Source: Cephalotrichum gorgonifer | Lineage: Eukaryota > Ascomycota > Sordariomycetes > Microascales > Microascaceae | Length of the DNA: 64,000 nt | Direction of reading: 5' to 3' | Assembly: GCA_900312665.1 (NCBI GenBank) | Contig: ONZQ02000004.1 | Coordinates: 1,642,693-1,706,692 of the forward strand | Shown: piece by piece, positions 23,126 through 33,486 of the stretch | Numbering within the stretch: the first letter of the stretch is position 1 | Layout: every line of letters begins with the position of its first letter | Notes under the pieces: model-generated | What the model was told of the DNA's origin: nothing | Seen by the model: only the letters and a program-made list of their open reading frames with translations | Database searches by the model: none | Made by a program: the position numbers and the translations under genes

Positions 23126-24405
23126 ATGGCCTACTCCGTGCGTAAGGTCGGTGCTCCCAACACCCTGGACCACCGCGTCTTCATCGAGAAGGACGGTCTT
23201 CCCGTCTCGCCCTTCCACGATGTGCCCCTGTACGCCAATGCCGAGCAGACCATCCTCAACATGATCGTCGAGATCCCCCGCTGGACCAATGCCAAGCTCG
23301 AGGTTCGTATTGACTCCCTTCTCCTCGATGATTTGTCTTGTCTTGACAACTGAGGGTTTTTTTCTGCCTCCGTCCCTGGATCTTTCTATGTTGTAGTGGA
23401 GACATGGTGCTAACTTAAAACCACGCAAAATAGATCTCCAAGGAGGAGCTCCTCAACCCTATCAAGCAGGACACGAAGAAGGGCAAGCTTCGCTTCGTCC
23501 GCAACTGCTTCCCCCACAAGGGCTACCTCTGGAACTATGGTGCCTTCCCCCAGGTACGCCACTGCTGCCCGCACTTTCCCACCACCGCGCTCTTTCAGCC
23601 CTCTTCGCCCATCCCCCCCTCCCCTTTTCCACACCTTACATCTACCGTGGCAATCACTTACCAGTCACCAGACCTGGGAAGATCCCAACCACGTCCACCC
23701 CGAGACCAAGGCTAAGGGTGATGACGACCCGCTCGACGTCTGCGAGATCGGCGAGCTCGTCGGCTACACTGGCCAGGTGAAGCAAGTCAAGGTCCTCGGT
23801 GTCATGGCCCTTCTCGACGAGGAGGAGACCGACTGGAAGGTCATCGTCATCGACATCAACGATCCTCTCGCCTCCAAGCTCAACGACGTCGAGGACGTCG
23901 AGCGACACCTTCCCGGCCTTCTCCGGGCCACTAACGAGTGGTTCCGCATCTACAAGATCCCGGATGGCAAGCCCGAGAACCAGTTCGCTTTCACCGGCGA
24001 GTGCAAGAACAGGCAGTACGTTTCGCCCTCCACCTCCCTTTTTCTTCCCTTCTTTTCTATCCTCTTTCCGCTCTTGCCCCTTTACCCTCGACAGTGAGCT
24101 AATTGTATCACCTTAGGTACGCCATGGATGTCATCCGCGAGTGCGCCGAGGCCTGGGAGAAGCTCACCACCGGCAAGACCCCTGCCGGCGGCATCTCGAC
24201 GTGAGTCCTCCTCCCCCTCTCGGAACCAACGTCAGTTCGTGCATACTAACAATAACTCTCTAGCACCAACGTCACCGTCCCTCAGTCGTCCTTCCGTGTC
24301 GACCCCTCGCAGCTACCTCCCCTGCCCTCTAACCAGGAGCTCCCTGCCGAGAAGATCGACCCCTCCATCGACAAGTGGTTCTTCATTAGCGGTGCCTCCG
24401 CCTAA
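23126..24405 (+). CDS. IPP1: Soluble inorganic pyrophosphatase, five exons
   Basis: Exons 23126-23302, 23434-23553, 23672-24015, 24117-24200 and 24264-24405 encode 288 aa, the normal family I eukaryotic length. It hydrolyses PPi to phosphate with Mg2+ and so drives biosynthetic reactions. Visible: SVRKVGAPNTLDHRVFIEKDG, VEIPRWTNAKLEISKEE, KKGKLRFVRNCFPHKGYLWN, the metal-binding signature DDDPLDVCEIGE, VKVLGVMALLDEEETDWKVI, DVERHLPGLLRATNEWF and a C-terminal SIDKWFFISGASA. All four introns have CTAAC-like branch sites, and every junction keeps the conserved sequence. I chose the ATG at 23126 by family length. The frame stays open for 137 more codons upstream, from 22715, with a presequence-like region just before this Met (see findings). 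Confidence 0.95.
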
Positions 24406-25081
24406 AGGGCATCCAAGGACTCTGTGGTGAAAACAAAAGAGAAAAGGGGAGCAAGACCCTAAGAATCTAGGGCAGCTGTTCCGGGAATTGAAATAACAAG
24501 AAGAGACTTGGCTGTATAGAAATGAAATCTAAAAAGTCAACTCGTGTTCGGAAATCAAAGGGCGATCACCGATACCTGCAAGCCATTCCTTTGAAACTCA
24601 TACTATTTTCACCCTGCCTTTCTGGATTCCTTGTGAATATGTAGGGCCACTTCAACATGGCACGGCTCCTCGATCTAATCCTGCCCTCCCACTCCCCCCA
24701 TTTTTTTCTTCCCCGCGAAGTTGTCCCTCTCCTGGAGACGCGTCTTGCCACTTGTAGACGTGCCCCCCTTTCCTCTCCCCCCCAGGTTACTGCGGTGGGG
24801 GTGTCACATTGGGGGTTGAAAAGTCTAGTCGTCTAGGTGCTAGAGTTAGGGAATGAAGACCGAATCAAATGTAATAGGGATGCTGGAGGAAGGGCGCTGA
24901 TCTCAGTCATACCGCTCTATATATCCAATAATACTTATCGCCTTGAACTTAATCCAATTCTACCACCTCGCTCTATATCTAATTGGTATACACTACATTG
25001 TGGTCGTACAGGCAATACACGCTGTTCGCGCATGTATCGTATTCGCATTCACACGCGCAACAGGCTCTCCCCCACCGCTGG
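24406..25081. other. Convergent 3' region, IPP1 / OCT1
   Basis: No gene. The two flanking genes point towards each other, so this stretch holds both 3' UTRs. C-rich near 24765-24785, AT-rich towards OCT1. Confidence 0.5.
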
Positions 25082-27487
25082 TCACCGCCCCTCTTTGAGC
25101 CCCCAGCTCCCCACGACAGCCATCGCCTTCTCGTCACCCTCCGCGATCCTCTCGTCCTTCAGCGTATCGGCCAGACACTTCCACGGATCCCTCCCGCCTC
25201 CCCACTTCAGCAGGTTCTCCTTCAGCCACTCGCCGTTCTCACGGCTCACCGCCGCGCCCCCCTCCCCGGCCTTGAATACGACCCTCCACACGCGCTCCGC
25301 GAGCACACGGTCGAAGAGGTAACTGTAGTACGTGCTCCCGTAGCCGTGCAGGTGCCCGAAGAAGCCCTGCCATGACGTAGAAGGGTCATCCTTCGGCCCC
25401 ACGGCGTACTCCGCCTGCACCTGGTGATACACCGTCGTTGAGTCGAACGAGGGGCTCCCCGCCGCGGGCGAGTGGTACGCCTGGTCGACCATGGCCAGTA
25501 TGATCTGCCGCTCGGTGTCCAGCCCCTCGAACCGGTTGGACAGGCGCACCTTGGCGGCGAGCTGCCCGTACGGCAGCGCATCTCCGGTCTTCCAGTGCCG
25601 CGCGAAGAGGCCCAGGACGGTGGGGTCGACGGCGAAGTGCTCCATGAGCGTGGACGGCAGCTCCGCGAGATCTGTGGCACAGCGGGTCCCCGCGACGTTC
25701 TGGAACGACGTCCGCGCGAGAATGGAATGCACGGCGTGGCCCATCTCGTGGAACAGCGTCTCGACGTTGCGCACGCTGAGCACGGACGGCATGTGGCCGG
25801 CGGGTGGGGCGAAGTCGCAGACGAGGACAATCGTTGGCAGCTGCTTGAGTACGCCGTCTTCGCGGACTGCCTCCATGCCATCGTTCGCGGCCGCCTCGGG
25901 GGTTTCGAATATCGCGGCGCCTTGTAGGTGTGTGTCTTCGACCGCCTCGGCTATCTCATCGTCTAGGATGTCCCGGGAGCACCTGACGGTGTAGTGTGCC
26001 GGATTTGGGGACTTGCCTGCTCGGGCGAACAGGTCGCAGTATAGGACGGCAACCAAATTGCCCTTTTCTGAGACGACATCCAGCCGCTGGACTTCCGGGT
26101 GCCAGACTTCCCCCGGAGATGTTTCTCTTGGCACGAATCGGATGCCATAGAGCCTGCTATATAGAATGGATAGGCCCTTGATAACGGTACCGACGGAGAA
26201 GTAATTCGACAGTTGTGCTGACTGAACACTGGCGTCTCCTAATTCCCTCTTCATGCTCTGTCGTACGCTGTTCTTGCAAAACTCGCTATCCCAGGCGTGA
26301 ATCTCGGCATCCTGAGAGCCTAGAAGGTTCCTCTTGGCAGCGGCTAGATCAGCTAGCTCCTGCAGAACGACAGGCGCGTTGTTCTTCTGCAGCGCCTTGA
26401 GGAAGTGCATCACAGCGGCGGGGGACTTCGCCATCATCCTATCCTGCAAGTGCTGGTGAGCATAGCTCTCGAACCTCGTGAGGCTGGCAACCTCCATCCG
26501 GAGCCGTAGCATCTCCTCGAGTAGGGCGACCGTCCGCCGGGAAGCGGTATGGGAGGCGAGATAAAGTGCCTTCCGAGTGTCTTCATCCTTCGCCTTCCTG
26601 ACAGCGGCGGCTGAGGTACCTCCAACGGCACGCAAGCGCATAATGCCGCCCCGGCTCATGGACTTCACTAGAGCGGGGTCCAACCCGGAGGATTTCGCGG
26701 TGAGGATCTCTACATGGGACTTCGCGGGGGCCATTGTCCCTACAAACTCCGAGCCCAACTCGCTGATTTGCTGTGACAAGTCGACAAATCTGTCCCTGAC
26801 ATTCTCAGGTAGGTGGACGGCTGACTTTTCAAAGTCTACCCTCAGGGTCTTGGCCACGATCATCTCCTCCTCGGTCCAGGCCGACGTGACATCCGGGTCC
26901 TCTAGTGCCTTACAGAGCTGGTCGTTCAGGCCTGTCGTGGTGTTGAGCTGGTTCATGTACTGGTACACCGCCCCCCACGCATCGCTCGCACCGGCCTGGA
27001 ACGCGGGATCTGGGTGTGTCATGCGCACGAAGTCGCAAAGGTCGAGGACCCTGCAGAGGAGGTCGCTCAGACGGTCGAGATTCCTCACCACCGCCCTGTA
27101 CTCCTCCACGGACGACGCATTGAGCACCCTATCGACGAGGACCGACGCTTTCTGTATGTTCCGGGACGCGAACAGGTGGAATCCCTCGGGGCGGGTGAGA
27201 TACCGGTTCTTGAATAGGCCGGCGCTTGCTCCTCTTGGTCGGTGGCGAGACAGGTCCCGGAGGTTGGGGAACCAGCTCTTGGAGGTTGTCGAGTGGTCGA
27301 AGACTTCTCGTATCACGTCGTGCTCGGCATCGTCGGGGGCGGTCGAGAAACTAGCCCGCTGGGTGTCCCTGGCACCGAGCGATATCCGTGAATTGCAGGC
27401 CCATGGCTGCGATCGTGGTAACGCATAAACTGTGAGTCTATGGCGGGTAGAGTAAGCGCGTAGCCGAGGGGCTGCCGCCTGGAACAT
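25082..27487 (-). CDS. OCT1: Mitochondrial intermediate peptidase Oct1
   Basis: Single exon, 801 aa. Oct1/MIP is an M3-family zinc metallopeptidase of the matrix that removes an octapeptide from imported precursors after MPP cleavage. The N-terminus is Arg/Ala/Ser-rich with no acidic residue for about 40 positions, as expected of a presequence. The domain order is an alpha-helical M3 N-terminal half (HLFASRNIQKASVLVDRVL, LSDLLCRVLDLCDFVRMTHP, DRFVDLSQQISELGSEFVG), then the catalytic part: FDFAPP-type LVCDFAPPAGHMPS, the zinc motif VETLFHEMGHAVHSIL (HExxH), GTRCATDLAELPSTLMEHF with the third ligand Glu, and GYGSTYYSYLFDRVLAERVW near the end. Full length and intact. It is divergent from MIC26/27, 364 bases away. 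Confidence 0.95.
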   Translation of the reverse strand: MFQAAAPRLRAYSTRHRLTVYALPRSQPWACNSRISLGARDTQRASFSTAPDDAEHDVIREVFDHSTTSKSWFPNLRDLSRHRPRGASAGLFKNRYLTRPEGFHLFASRNIQKASVLVDRVLNASSVEEYRAVVRNLDRLSDLLCRVLDLCDFVRMTHPDPAFQAGASDAWGAVYQYMNQLNTTTGLNDQLCKALEDPDVTSAWTEEEMIVAKTLRVDFEKSAVHLPENVRDRFVDLSQQISELGSEFVGTMAPAKSHVEILTAKSSGLDPALVKSMSRGGIMRLRAVGGTSAAAVRKAKDEDTRKALYLASHTASRRTVALLEEMLRLRMEVASLTRFESYAHQHLQDRMMAKSPAAVMHFLKALQKNNAPVVLQELADLAAAKRNLLGSQDAEIHAWDSEFCKNSVRQSMKRELGDASVQSAQLSNYFSVGTVIKGLSILYSRLYGIRFVPRETSPGEVWHPEVQRLDVVSEKGNLVAVLYCDLFARAGKSPNPAHYTVRCSRDILDDEIAEAVEDTHLQGAAIFETPEAAANDGMEAVREDGVLKQLPTIVLVCDFAPPAGHMPSVLSVRNVETLFHEMGHAVHSILARTSFQNVAGTRCATDLAELPSTLMEHFAVDPTVLGLFARHWKTGDALPYGQLAAKVRLSNRFEGLDTERQIILAMVDQAYHSPAAGSPSFDSTTVYHQVQAEYAVGPKDDPSTSWQGFFGHLHGYGSTYYSYLFDRVLAERVWRVVFKAGEGGAAVSRENGEWLKENLLKWGGGRDPWKCLADTLKDERIAEGDEKAMAVVGSWGLKEGR

Positions 27488-27851
27488 TATCGCATGCGCT
27501 TTGACCGAGAACAGACCATTAATCTGGGCTGCAGGTAATGGCGGCGAGACAAGGGCGTGAGAGAGCTTCAGCAGAGATTAAGGACTCTGCTCGGGAGGTG
27601 CGGCTTCCATCTATGGGGCCTTGACAAAGGTTTCGGACAATATTTGGTGAGCCACAGGTAGGACCTAGTTCGAAATATATGTCTTCCTATCATACACATC
27701 AAGGCCGAGGAAGTCTGATAGCCGACGTTCACCCGCCCCGGCCTGCCAACTTTCTCCCTCCGGTAATACGTACCCAACCGATTAATTCTCGCGCCATCAC
27801 GGATTTCTCAATCGACACGAGCAAGACAATCCCGCTCCAATTGAGCTCACA
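27488..27851. promoter_or_regulatory. Divergent promoter, OCT1 / MIC26-27
   Basis: 364 bases between two divergently read ATGs, so both promoters must be in this interval. Both neighbours encode mitochondrial proteins. No TATA box or named element is clear to me. Confidence 0.55.
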
Positions 27852-28676
27852 ATGGCCGCAAGAGTGCTACTGCAACGGGTATGCCCCCATCCCCACCCAT
27901 GATAGGACCCATCCACGTACTAACCCACCTCCAAGAGCGCGGTGGCGCCCGTAACGGCCACCCTGATCCTTGGCGGCTTCGCCCTCCGCCCCCAAGCCGT
28001 CTACGCCGAAGCTCCGTCCCGCAAGCCCATCTACGATGACGTCGACGAGGTCATTCCTACGCCTGTAAAGAGCTCGCCTTCGGCTCCTGCCGCCCCCTCA
28101 GCTTCGACCCCGGTCACGGCATTCACACCCGCTGAATCCACGGACCTCACCCCGCGCCGGACTACGGCGACGGACCTTCTCGCCCAACAGATCGGCAAGG
28201 CCCGCATGTTCATCTACCACCACGCGGTTACGGCTGAGAAGAGCATCAACTGCGCCGTCGACTCGGCCTTTAACCTCGAGCAGTCCTTCACCAACACCGT
28301 GGCTTCCCTTGCTCCTCCTCGCGAGAGCGGCGAGAAGCTCATGCCTGGCGCCGTGTACGTCCTTGTCGCCGCCATGGCCGGCAGCATCGTCGCACGGAAC
28401 AGGAACGTGCTCTTCCGCGCCGCCGCGCCGCTGGCATTCGGCCTCGGCGCGGGATGGGTCGTGCTACCAGTCACGATGAACAACGCATCCCAACTAGCGT
28501 GGAAGTATGAGCAGCGGTTCCCGGCCGTCGCGTCGACGCATACGAAGATTAGGGACTCGATTGATTACGGGTGGCACTTCGCGAGGGCGCACAGGGATGT
28601 CGGGGCGCGGATTGTCAATGAGAAGGTGACGAGTACGAGGGAGGCGATCGAGGGTTGGGTCAGGAAGGGAGCCTAA
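27852..28676 (+). CDS. MICOS subunit Mic26/Mic27 (apolipoprotein O family)
   Basis: Exons 27852-27878 and 27936-28676 encode 255 aa; the first exon has only nine codons (MAARVLLQR), followed by a 57-bp phase-0 intron. The start context is CACAATGGCC. Family members sit in the mitochondrial inner membrane within the MICOS complex, which shapes cristae junctions. Seen: an Arg-containing hydrophobic N-terminus; a variable Pro/Ser/Ala-rich linker (about 45-80); DLLAQQIGKARMFIYHHAVT; NCAVDSAFNLEQSFTNTVASL; then two hydrophobic segments, PGAVYVLVAAMAGSIVARNR and AAPLAFGLGAGWVVLPVTMN; and a helical C-terminus. This arrangement matches apolipoprotein O-like MICOS proteins. I cannot decide between Mic26 and Mic27. 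Confidence 0.77.
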
Positions 28677-28922
28677 CTTAAAACAGAGCGAGCGGACTTG
28701 CTGCCATATCTACTTTGTACCATCACATAGAATAGACGCTGATGGAATGGCTTTCCTTTTGTGCCATTCACATGTTCATTTTCTTCCAGATGCAGTAGAT
28801 TCTAAAGGATGACCAGTGGGATATCGAGTGTACGTGAATGCTATATTATGCAGGTGCCATTAGCTCCAAACGCCAAACCATTCCATGCTCTCGGTTGCTT
28901 TTAGCCACATGCTCTCCCCGGT

Positions 28923-30315
28923 CTATGCAGACGATGCCGCCACCGCTGGGGCTACCTCCGCGGAGACAACCTCGGCCTGCTGAGAGGGCACCTTAGCCTT
29001 GGCAACCTTCCTCTCCTCCTTTTCTAGCTTCCTCGCTTTTCCCATCTGCCCCCCAGCGGCCAGTGCGGACTTGATTGCCTGTCTACCCTTCTTTTTAGAT
29101 GCCGCGTCACCATCACCACCAAGCCCGATGAGTATATCCGTCGCCTTAGCCTGCTCCACCAGGTGTGTGAATCCCAACCGCTCGCAGGTCTGTGTGTAAG
29201 ACTTGACCTGCGTGATGGGGCTGTGCGCCTGCTCCTTTCCGGGTACCATGTTCCCTAGGAGGAACTTGGTATTGCCGAACTTGTTCTCCACTTCCATCGC
29301 TGTCTTGACGTAGTACTCGACTACCTCGTCCCACGGTGCGATCCCGCCGTCCGCCTCGGCGCGGAAACAACTGGGGTTCTTCTCCGCCGCCGTCGCGATC
29401 ATGGCGCCGTCGACACCGTACTCCTCCATGAGCACTAGCGCCTCGTCTCTAGATGCCACGTCCCCGTTCATAAGACACGCGACCCCCGCCTCCCTACACA
29501 CATCCGCGATCATCTTCAGCTGGCCCCTGATTGCCGCCTCGCGCGGCCGCATGGGCGTCGTCCGACAGTGGATTGTCAACCCCGTGATCCCCGTCGCGAC
29601 GAGCCTCCTAACCAGCTTTTCCGTCTGCGCCGCCGTCTCCAGCAGCCGGATCTTGACGCTTATCCCGATGCCGAACTCGGGTACGATCTCCGCCACCAGC
29701 GCCTCGAGGATCGCACATAGGAGGTCGGGGGTCTGGAGTAGGGCGGCGCCCATTCCGCCGGACGTGCTGAACGGCTTCGGACACCCGGCGTTGACATCGA
29801 TCCCCGCCACATCAGCCGCCACGAGCCGGGCGCACGCGACGGCGCGCGCCGGGTCTGAGGTGCCGATTTGGAAGATGAGTCGTGATGATTCGCGCGCCGG
29901 ATGGAGCTTGTATATGATGCTCTCCTTGGCGTCGGTAGGTTTCACCTTCTGGCCATGGGAAGGGGTCCGCGTCCATTCTATCGTGCCCGCTGCGTCGTTG
30001 ACGCGACGGGTGGTGCCAATCATCGCTCTATCGACAGTTTCGGGACCTGCAGCGCATTCGATCGCTTTGTTAGCCTCTCGAAGAAAAGAAGACGCAAGGC
30101 AGCAAGGGCCGAAGGCAGAAGGTAGGAGGAGGGGGGGGTTTCAACGCACCCCATACTAGGTCGGCCCCGTAATACAGCGCGCTCAGACGGGAGGGCAGCT
30201 CTCCCGAGCGCACCATGGGGGCCAGTACAATCTTGCCTCGGTAGTCGACCCCTCGCGGCGGGATGGGTACTTTCTTTGCGGCGGACATGGTTGTGATGAG
30301 GCGGCGTAAGGACAT
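28923..30315 (-). CDS. SMM1: tRNA-dihydrouridine(20) synthase Dus2
   Basis: Coding order: 30315-30150, then 30046-28923; 429 aa. Dus2 reduces U20 in cytosolic tRNAs using FMN and NADPH. The first exon carries the flavin-binding start KIVLAPMVRSGELPSRL and YGADLVWG; the phase-1 intron joins it to PETVDRAMIGTTRRVN. Further motifs are LIFQIGTSDPARAV, GIDVNAGCPKPFSTSGGMGA with the catalytic Cys, ISVKIRLL, GLTIHCRTTPMRPRE, ACLMNGDVASRDEAL and GVDGAMIATAAEKNPSCF. The C-terminus is a Lys/Ala-rich low-complexity tail. The alternative start nine codons inward (MSAAKKV) is possible; the longer form has an Arg-rich start, MSLRRLITT, that could be a weak mitochondrial signal. Confidence 0.93.
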
Positions 30316-31358
30316 TGCCCGATGAGTCCCAAAGGATTTCGGCTCGTTACATGTTGGGGCTGCCTTAGTAACGGAGAAGAGCGAAAGTCTTCTGAAAGCA
30401 TATAACTTCTTAGCGTGCTTCGGCAGGCGGGTCCCTCTTATCGATAGGATAAAGATTTTACTCTAGTGGGGGTCGCGACTATTTCTCCGTACCTGGTGGC
30501 AATTAGTAAGTAGTCCCTCCATAAATGTCGTTCTATACTCTACATACTAGTAGGAGAACACCCGGCAAGCACAAGGGTACATATGAAAGGGGAGCCTCAG
30601 CGGGTAATACATGCTGAGCAAGTCCAAGGGGTTGTTGTACATGGTCACGGTTGGTCGTTCGTTAGATGGGTTTTTAGGGTGATTCACCTTCGGATACTTG
30701 AGACTACTTTTATGAGGAGCATGGTGAAATCAAACAGTAACTTTTATTATCTTAATCCCTAATCGGACACAAAATAAAACAAGGCCCAGAGCACGCGCGG
30801 TCAAACAAAGGTCGGAAAGTGCATACTCACAAGGGTCGACTGAGTTGTCGAGCGGGTATCGTTGCATACGGGTGGAAGGCCAATCGCTTTTCGCCTGGTA
30901 CTCGGAAAAAGCCCACGAGAATAGTCAGAAGGATAGAGTCTTACACGCCTTCAGAAGGCGAGGGAGATTCTGATCCGTTTGAAAGGTCCAGGAGCCCGAA
31001 GGCCCCAAGGCCACGCAAATTAAACCCTCAGACGCCGAAGAAGCCCTCAGTTGCCCTCTGGAGAAACACGGGACATCCCAGAATGTCCCAATGCGTAGAG
31101 TCATCAAAAAGCCCACGTCCCAATAACGCCAACACAATGCCACGAGCTGAGTGACTATCGTGAAGACAAGAAAAGCCCACAAGGTTGCCTATTGCCCTCC
31201 AAAGAGGAGGGCATCAGGTTTCAAAGCCCACTGGTCCCTAGATGAAAGCCCGACATAAGTCGAGGCCGACAGCCCACAGATAAGCCCGCAGTGAACGCTT
31301 GCACTAGCCCCCAGGCCCCAGTCATGTCTCCCAGCCGCGTAATCGTTCATCGATGTAC
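30316..31358. other. Region downstream of NSR1, with AAAGCCCAC repeats
   Basis: No coding frame I can support. The segment 30908-31277 has four exact copies and one variant of AAAGCCCAC (GTGGGCTTT on the NSR1 strand). It may be NSR1 3' UTR or a separate non-coding transcript. The left 250 bases should carry the DUS2 promoter. Confidence 0.5.
30908..31231 (-). repeat. Dispersed 9-mer GTGGGCTTT, four copies
   Basis: Exact AAAGCCCAC (plus strand) at 30908-30916, 31108-31116, 31172-31180 and 31223-31231; a variant ACAGCCCAC at 31269-31277. Spacing is irregular (200, 64, 51, 46 bases). Read on the minus strand the copies lie just after the NSR1 stop codon. Confidence 0.8.
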
Positions 31359-32953
31359 CTAATCGAAGGTGATCTTGTTCTCGGACGAGCCGGCATTGAC
31401 ATCAATGCGCTGGCCCGCACCGGCGCCGCCACGGCCGCGTCCACCACCGAAGCCGCCACGACCTCCGCCACGACCTCCGCGGTCGCCGAAACCACCACGG
31501 CCACCGCCGCGGCCGCCACGGTCACCAAAGCCACCACGGCCGCGTCCACCACGGCCGCCGCCACGACCACCGCGGTCACCACCATCACGAGCCTGAGCAT
31601 AGTCAAGTCGGAGGGCACGAGCACCACGGCCGGATCCGAGCATGCCACCGTTCTTGGTGTTGAAGGCAGTCTTGGCCTCCTCAACCGACTCAAACTCCAC
31701 GTATCCGAATCCCTTCAACTCTCCCGTCTCACTATTGCCTCGTTAGCGATGATATTCGACGGCACGTGGGATAAAAACATGAAAGACTTACGGGTTGGTG
31801 GGAAGTCGGACGTTCTTCACGTCGTTTCCGAAGAACTCCCAAACCTCATTCTGGGTGATGCCGAAGGGAATGTTACCGACGAACAGAGTGCTGCTCTCGG
31901 GGCTGACGGTATCACCGTGCTTGTTGGCACGATCCTGAGCACGAGCCTGGTTGTTGCCGAACGACTTGTTGTCGTTGTTGCGAGCAGGGGCGATGTCTAG
32001 CTTGATAGCACGGCCATCGATCTCCTGGCCCGTCATGCCGTCGAGAGCGGCCTTCGCGGCCTCGGGGCTGGAGAAGTCAACAAACCCGAATCCACGGCTT
32101 CGGCCAGTCTCCTTATCGGTGACAACACGCGCTCCGATAAGACCCTCGTGGCTGGAAAATTCCCTCTGGAGCCACTCATCATCAACGTTCCAGCTGAGCT
32201 GTCCAATCCAGAGAGTTGATCCCTCAGCAGGCTCGTCAGTCTTCGCCTTCTTGGCGCCAGCGTTATCGTCAGCATCCTCGAACTTGCGCTTCTTGGGCGC
32301 GTCCTCGGCCTTGGGCTTCTCAGCCGAGTCGGAGTCGGAGTCGGAGTCAGAGCTGTCAGAGTCGGAGCTATCAGACTATAGCATTGTCAGCACACTTGTC
32401 ATGGAGGGTGAAGCGGAACGTGAGCACATACGTCAGAGCTGGCCTTCTCAGCGGGCTTGTCCTCCATCTCGGCATCGGACTCAGAAGAGTCAGAAGAGTC
32501 CGAGGAATCGCTCGAGGTAGCAGGGGCCTCGGCCTTCGCGACCTTCTTGGGCTTAGCCTCTTCCTCGTCAGAAGAGTCGGAGTCGGAGTCCGATGAATCG
32601 CTGGACTCGGCGGCAGCCTTGGGCGCAGCCTTCGCCTTGCCGTTGGTGGTGGCCTTGGCAGCGGGCTTCTCCTCCTCAGAATCAGAGTCGGAAGAAGAAG
32701 AATCGGAGTCGGAAGAAGAGTCGGAATCCTTGGCGACAGCCTTAGCCTTGCCGTTGGCGACCTTGGCCTTCTTGGCAGGGACCTCCTCCTCAGAGGAGTC
32801 ACTGTCGGAGTCCGAGGAGTCGGAGTCGGAGGACGAGGAGGCAGGCTCGACTACCTTCTTGCTCTTCTTCGAGACCTTGACAGGCTTCTCCACAGCGGCA
32901 GCCTTGACAGGCTTCACCTCCTTGGAGGGCTTAGCAGACTTCGTCTTTCCCAT
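31359..32953 (-). CDS. NSR1: Nucleolin-like protein Nsr1/Gar2, three exons
   Basis: Coding order: 32953-32432, 32375-31792, 31731-31359; 492 aa. Nsr1/Gar2 is a nucleolar protein needed for 18S rRNA maturation and small-subunit assembly. The N-terminal 200 residues are a Lys-rich start (MGKTKSAKPSKEVKP) and alternating Ser/Asp/Glu acidic blocks with Lys/Ala spacers, a pattern that casein kinase 2 phosphorylates in this family. RRM1 has STLWIGQLSWNVDDEWL and RSRGFGFVDF; RRM2 has STLFVGNIPFGITQNEVWEF and LKGFGYVEF. The C-terminus is an RGG box with tandem GFGDRGGRGGGRG units, a fibrillarin-like tail for arginine methylation and RNA binding. Introns of 56 and 60 bp (phase 0 and 2) have good branch sites. 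Confidence 0.93.
31455..31532 (-). repeat. Coding 39-bp tandem repeat in the NSR1 RGG tail
   Basis: Two adjacent copies of a 13-residue unit (GFGDRGGRGGGRG) with a partial third, nearly identical at DNA level. It lies inside the coding sequence and could vary in copy number between strains. Confidence 0.7.
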
Positions 32954-33486
32954 TATTGCGGTTGTAGGGGGATGCTTTGATGGGTGGGTGGGAATAATGG
33001 GAAATCGTGAATGGGTTGCACGGTAGGTTTGCTGTCAAAGGGGAGAGGGACCGCCAGCCTTTTTGTATGCAAACCAGGTTTCAAGCAAAAAAATCAGAAA
33101 AGTTTGGCGGGGAAAGTTTTTTCTGCGGTAGAAAGGTGGATCTTGGTGGGCGGTGAAGGCCCAGCCACCTAACGCGCCTGCACGGGCCAAGTCTATTTTG
33201 TCGCATCCATGTCAGGATTCCACTGACTACATAAGCGGTGGGGGTGGGTTGGCTACGATTTTCTGTGTGCCTGAGATCCAAGGCTTATTCTAAACCTCGG
33301 AAATCGAAGCAGTGCGATTGGAACGGGAACCTCACCAAAGCCTCGCAGCTGCAGACATACCGAGCAGGCACCTTCGATACCGTCGACACCTCTCCTCCTA
33401 CCTTCCTCGTTCCCACATCGCGTGGCTCCGGCTCAGGCCATATCAACATTCTCCTACACGACTGAGGGAGCAAAAACACCGTCACG
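32954..33486. promoter_or_regulatory. Divergent intergenic region, NSR1 / NDUFB10-like
   Basis: 533 bases between divergently read starts; it must hold both promoters. No further gene. The stretch 33340-33480 near the plus-strand ATG is CT-rich, like many fungal leaders. Confidence 0.5.

Noticed and set aside
31050..31130. Possible C/D snoRNA on the minus strand (TTGATGA and CTGA about 70 bases apart)
   Set aside because: The C-box-like word lacks the required purine, and the flanks do not form the terminal stem. Too weak to report as RNA.
30925..31182. 85-codon minus-strand frame in the NSR1 3' region
   Set aside because: It overlaps the AAAGCCCAC repeats and contains no motif; probably a chance frame.
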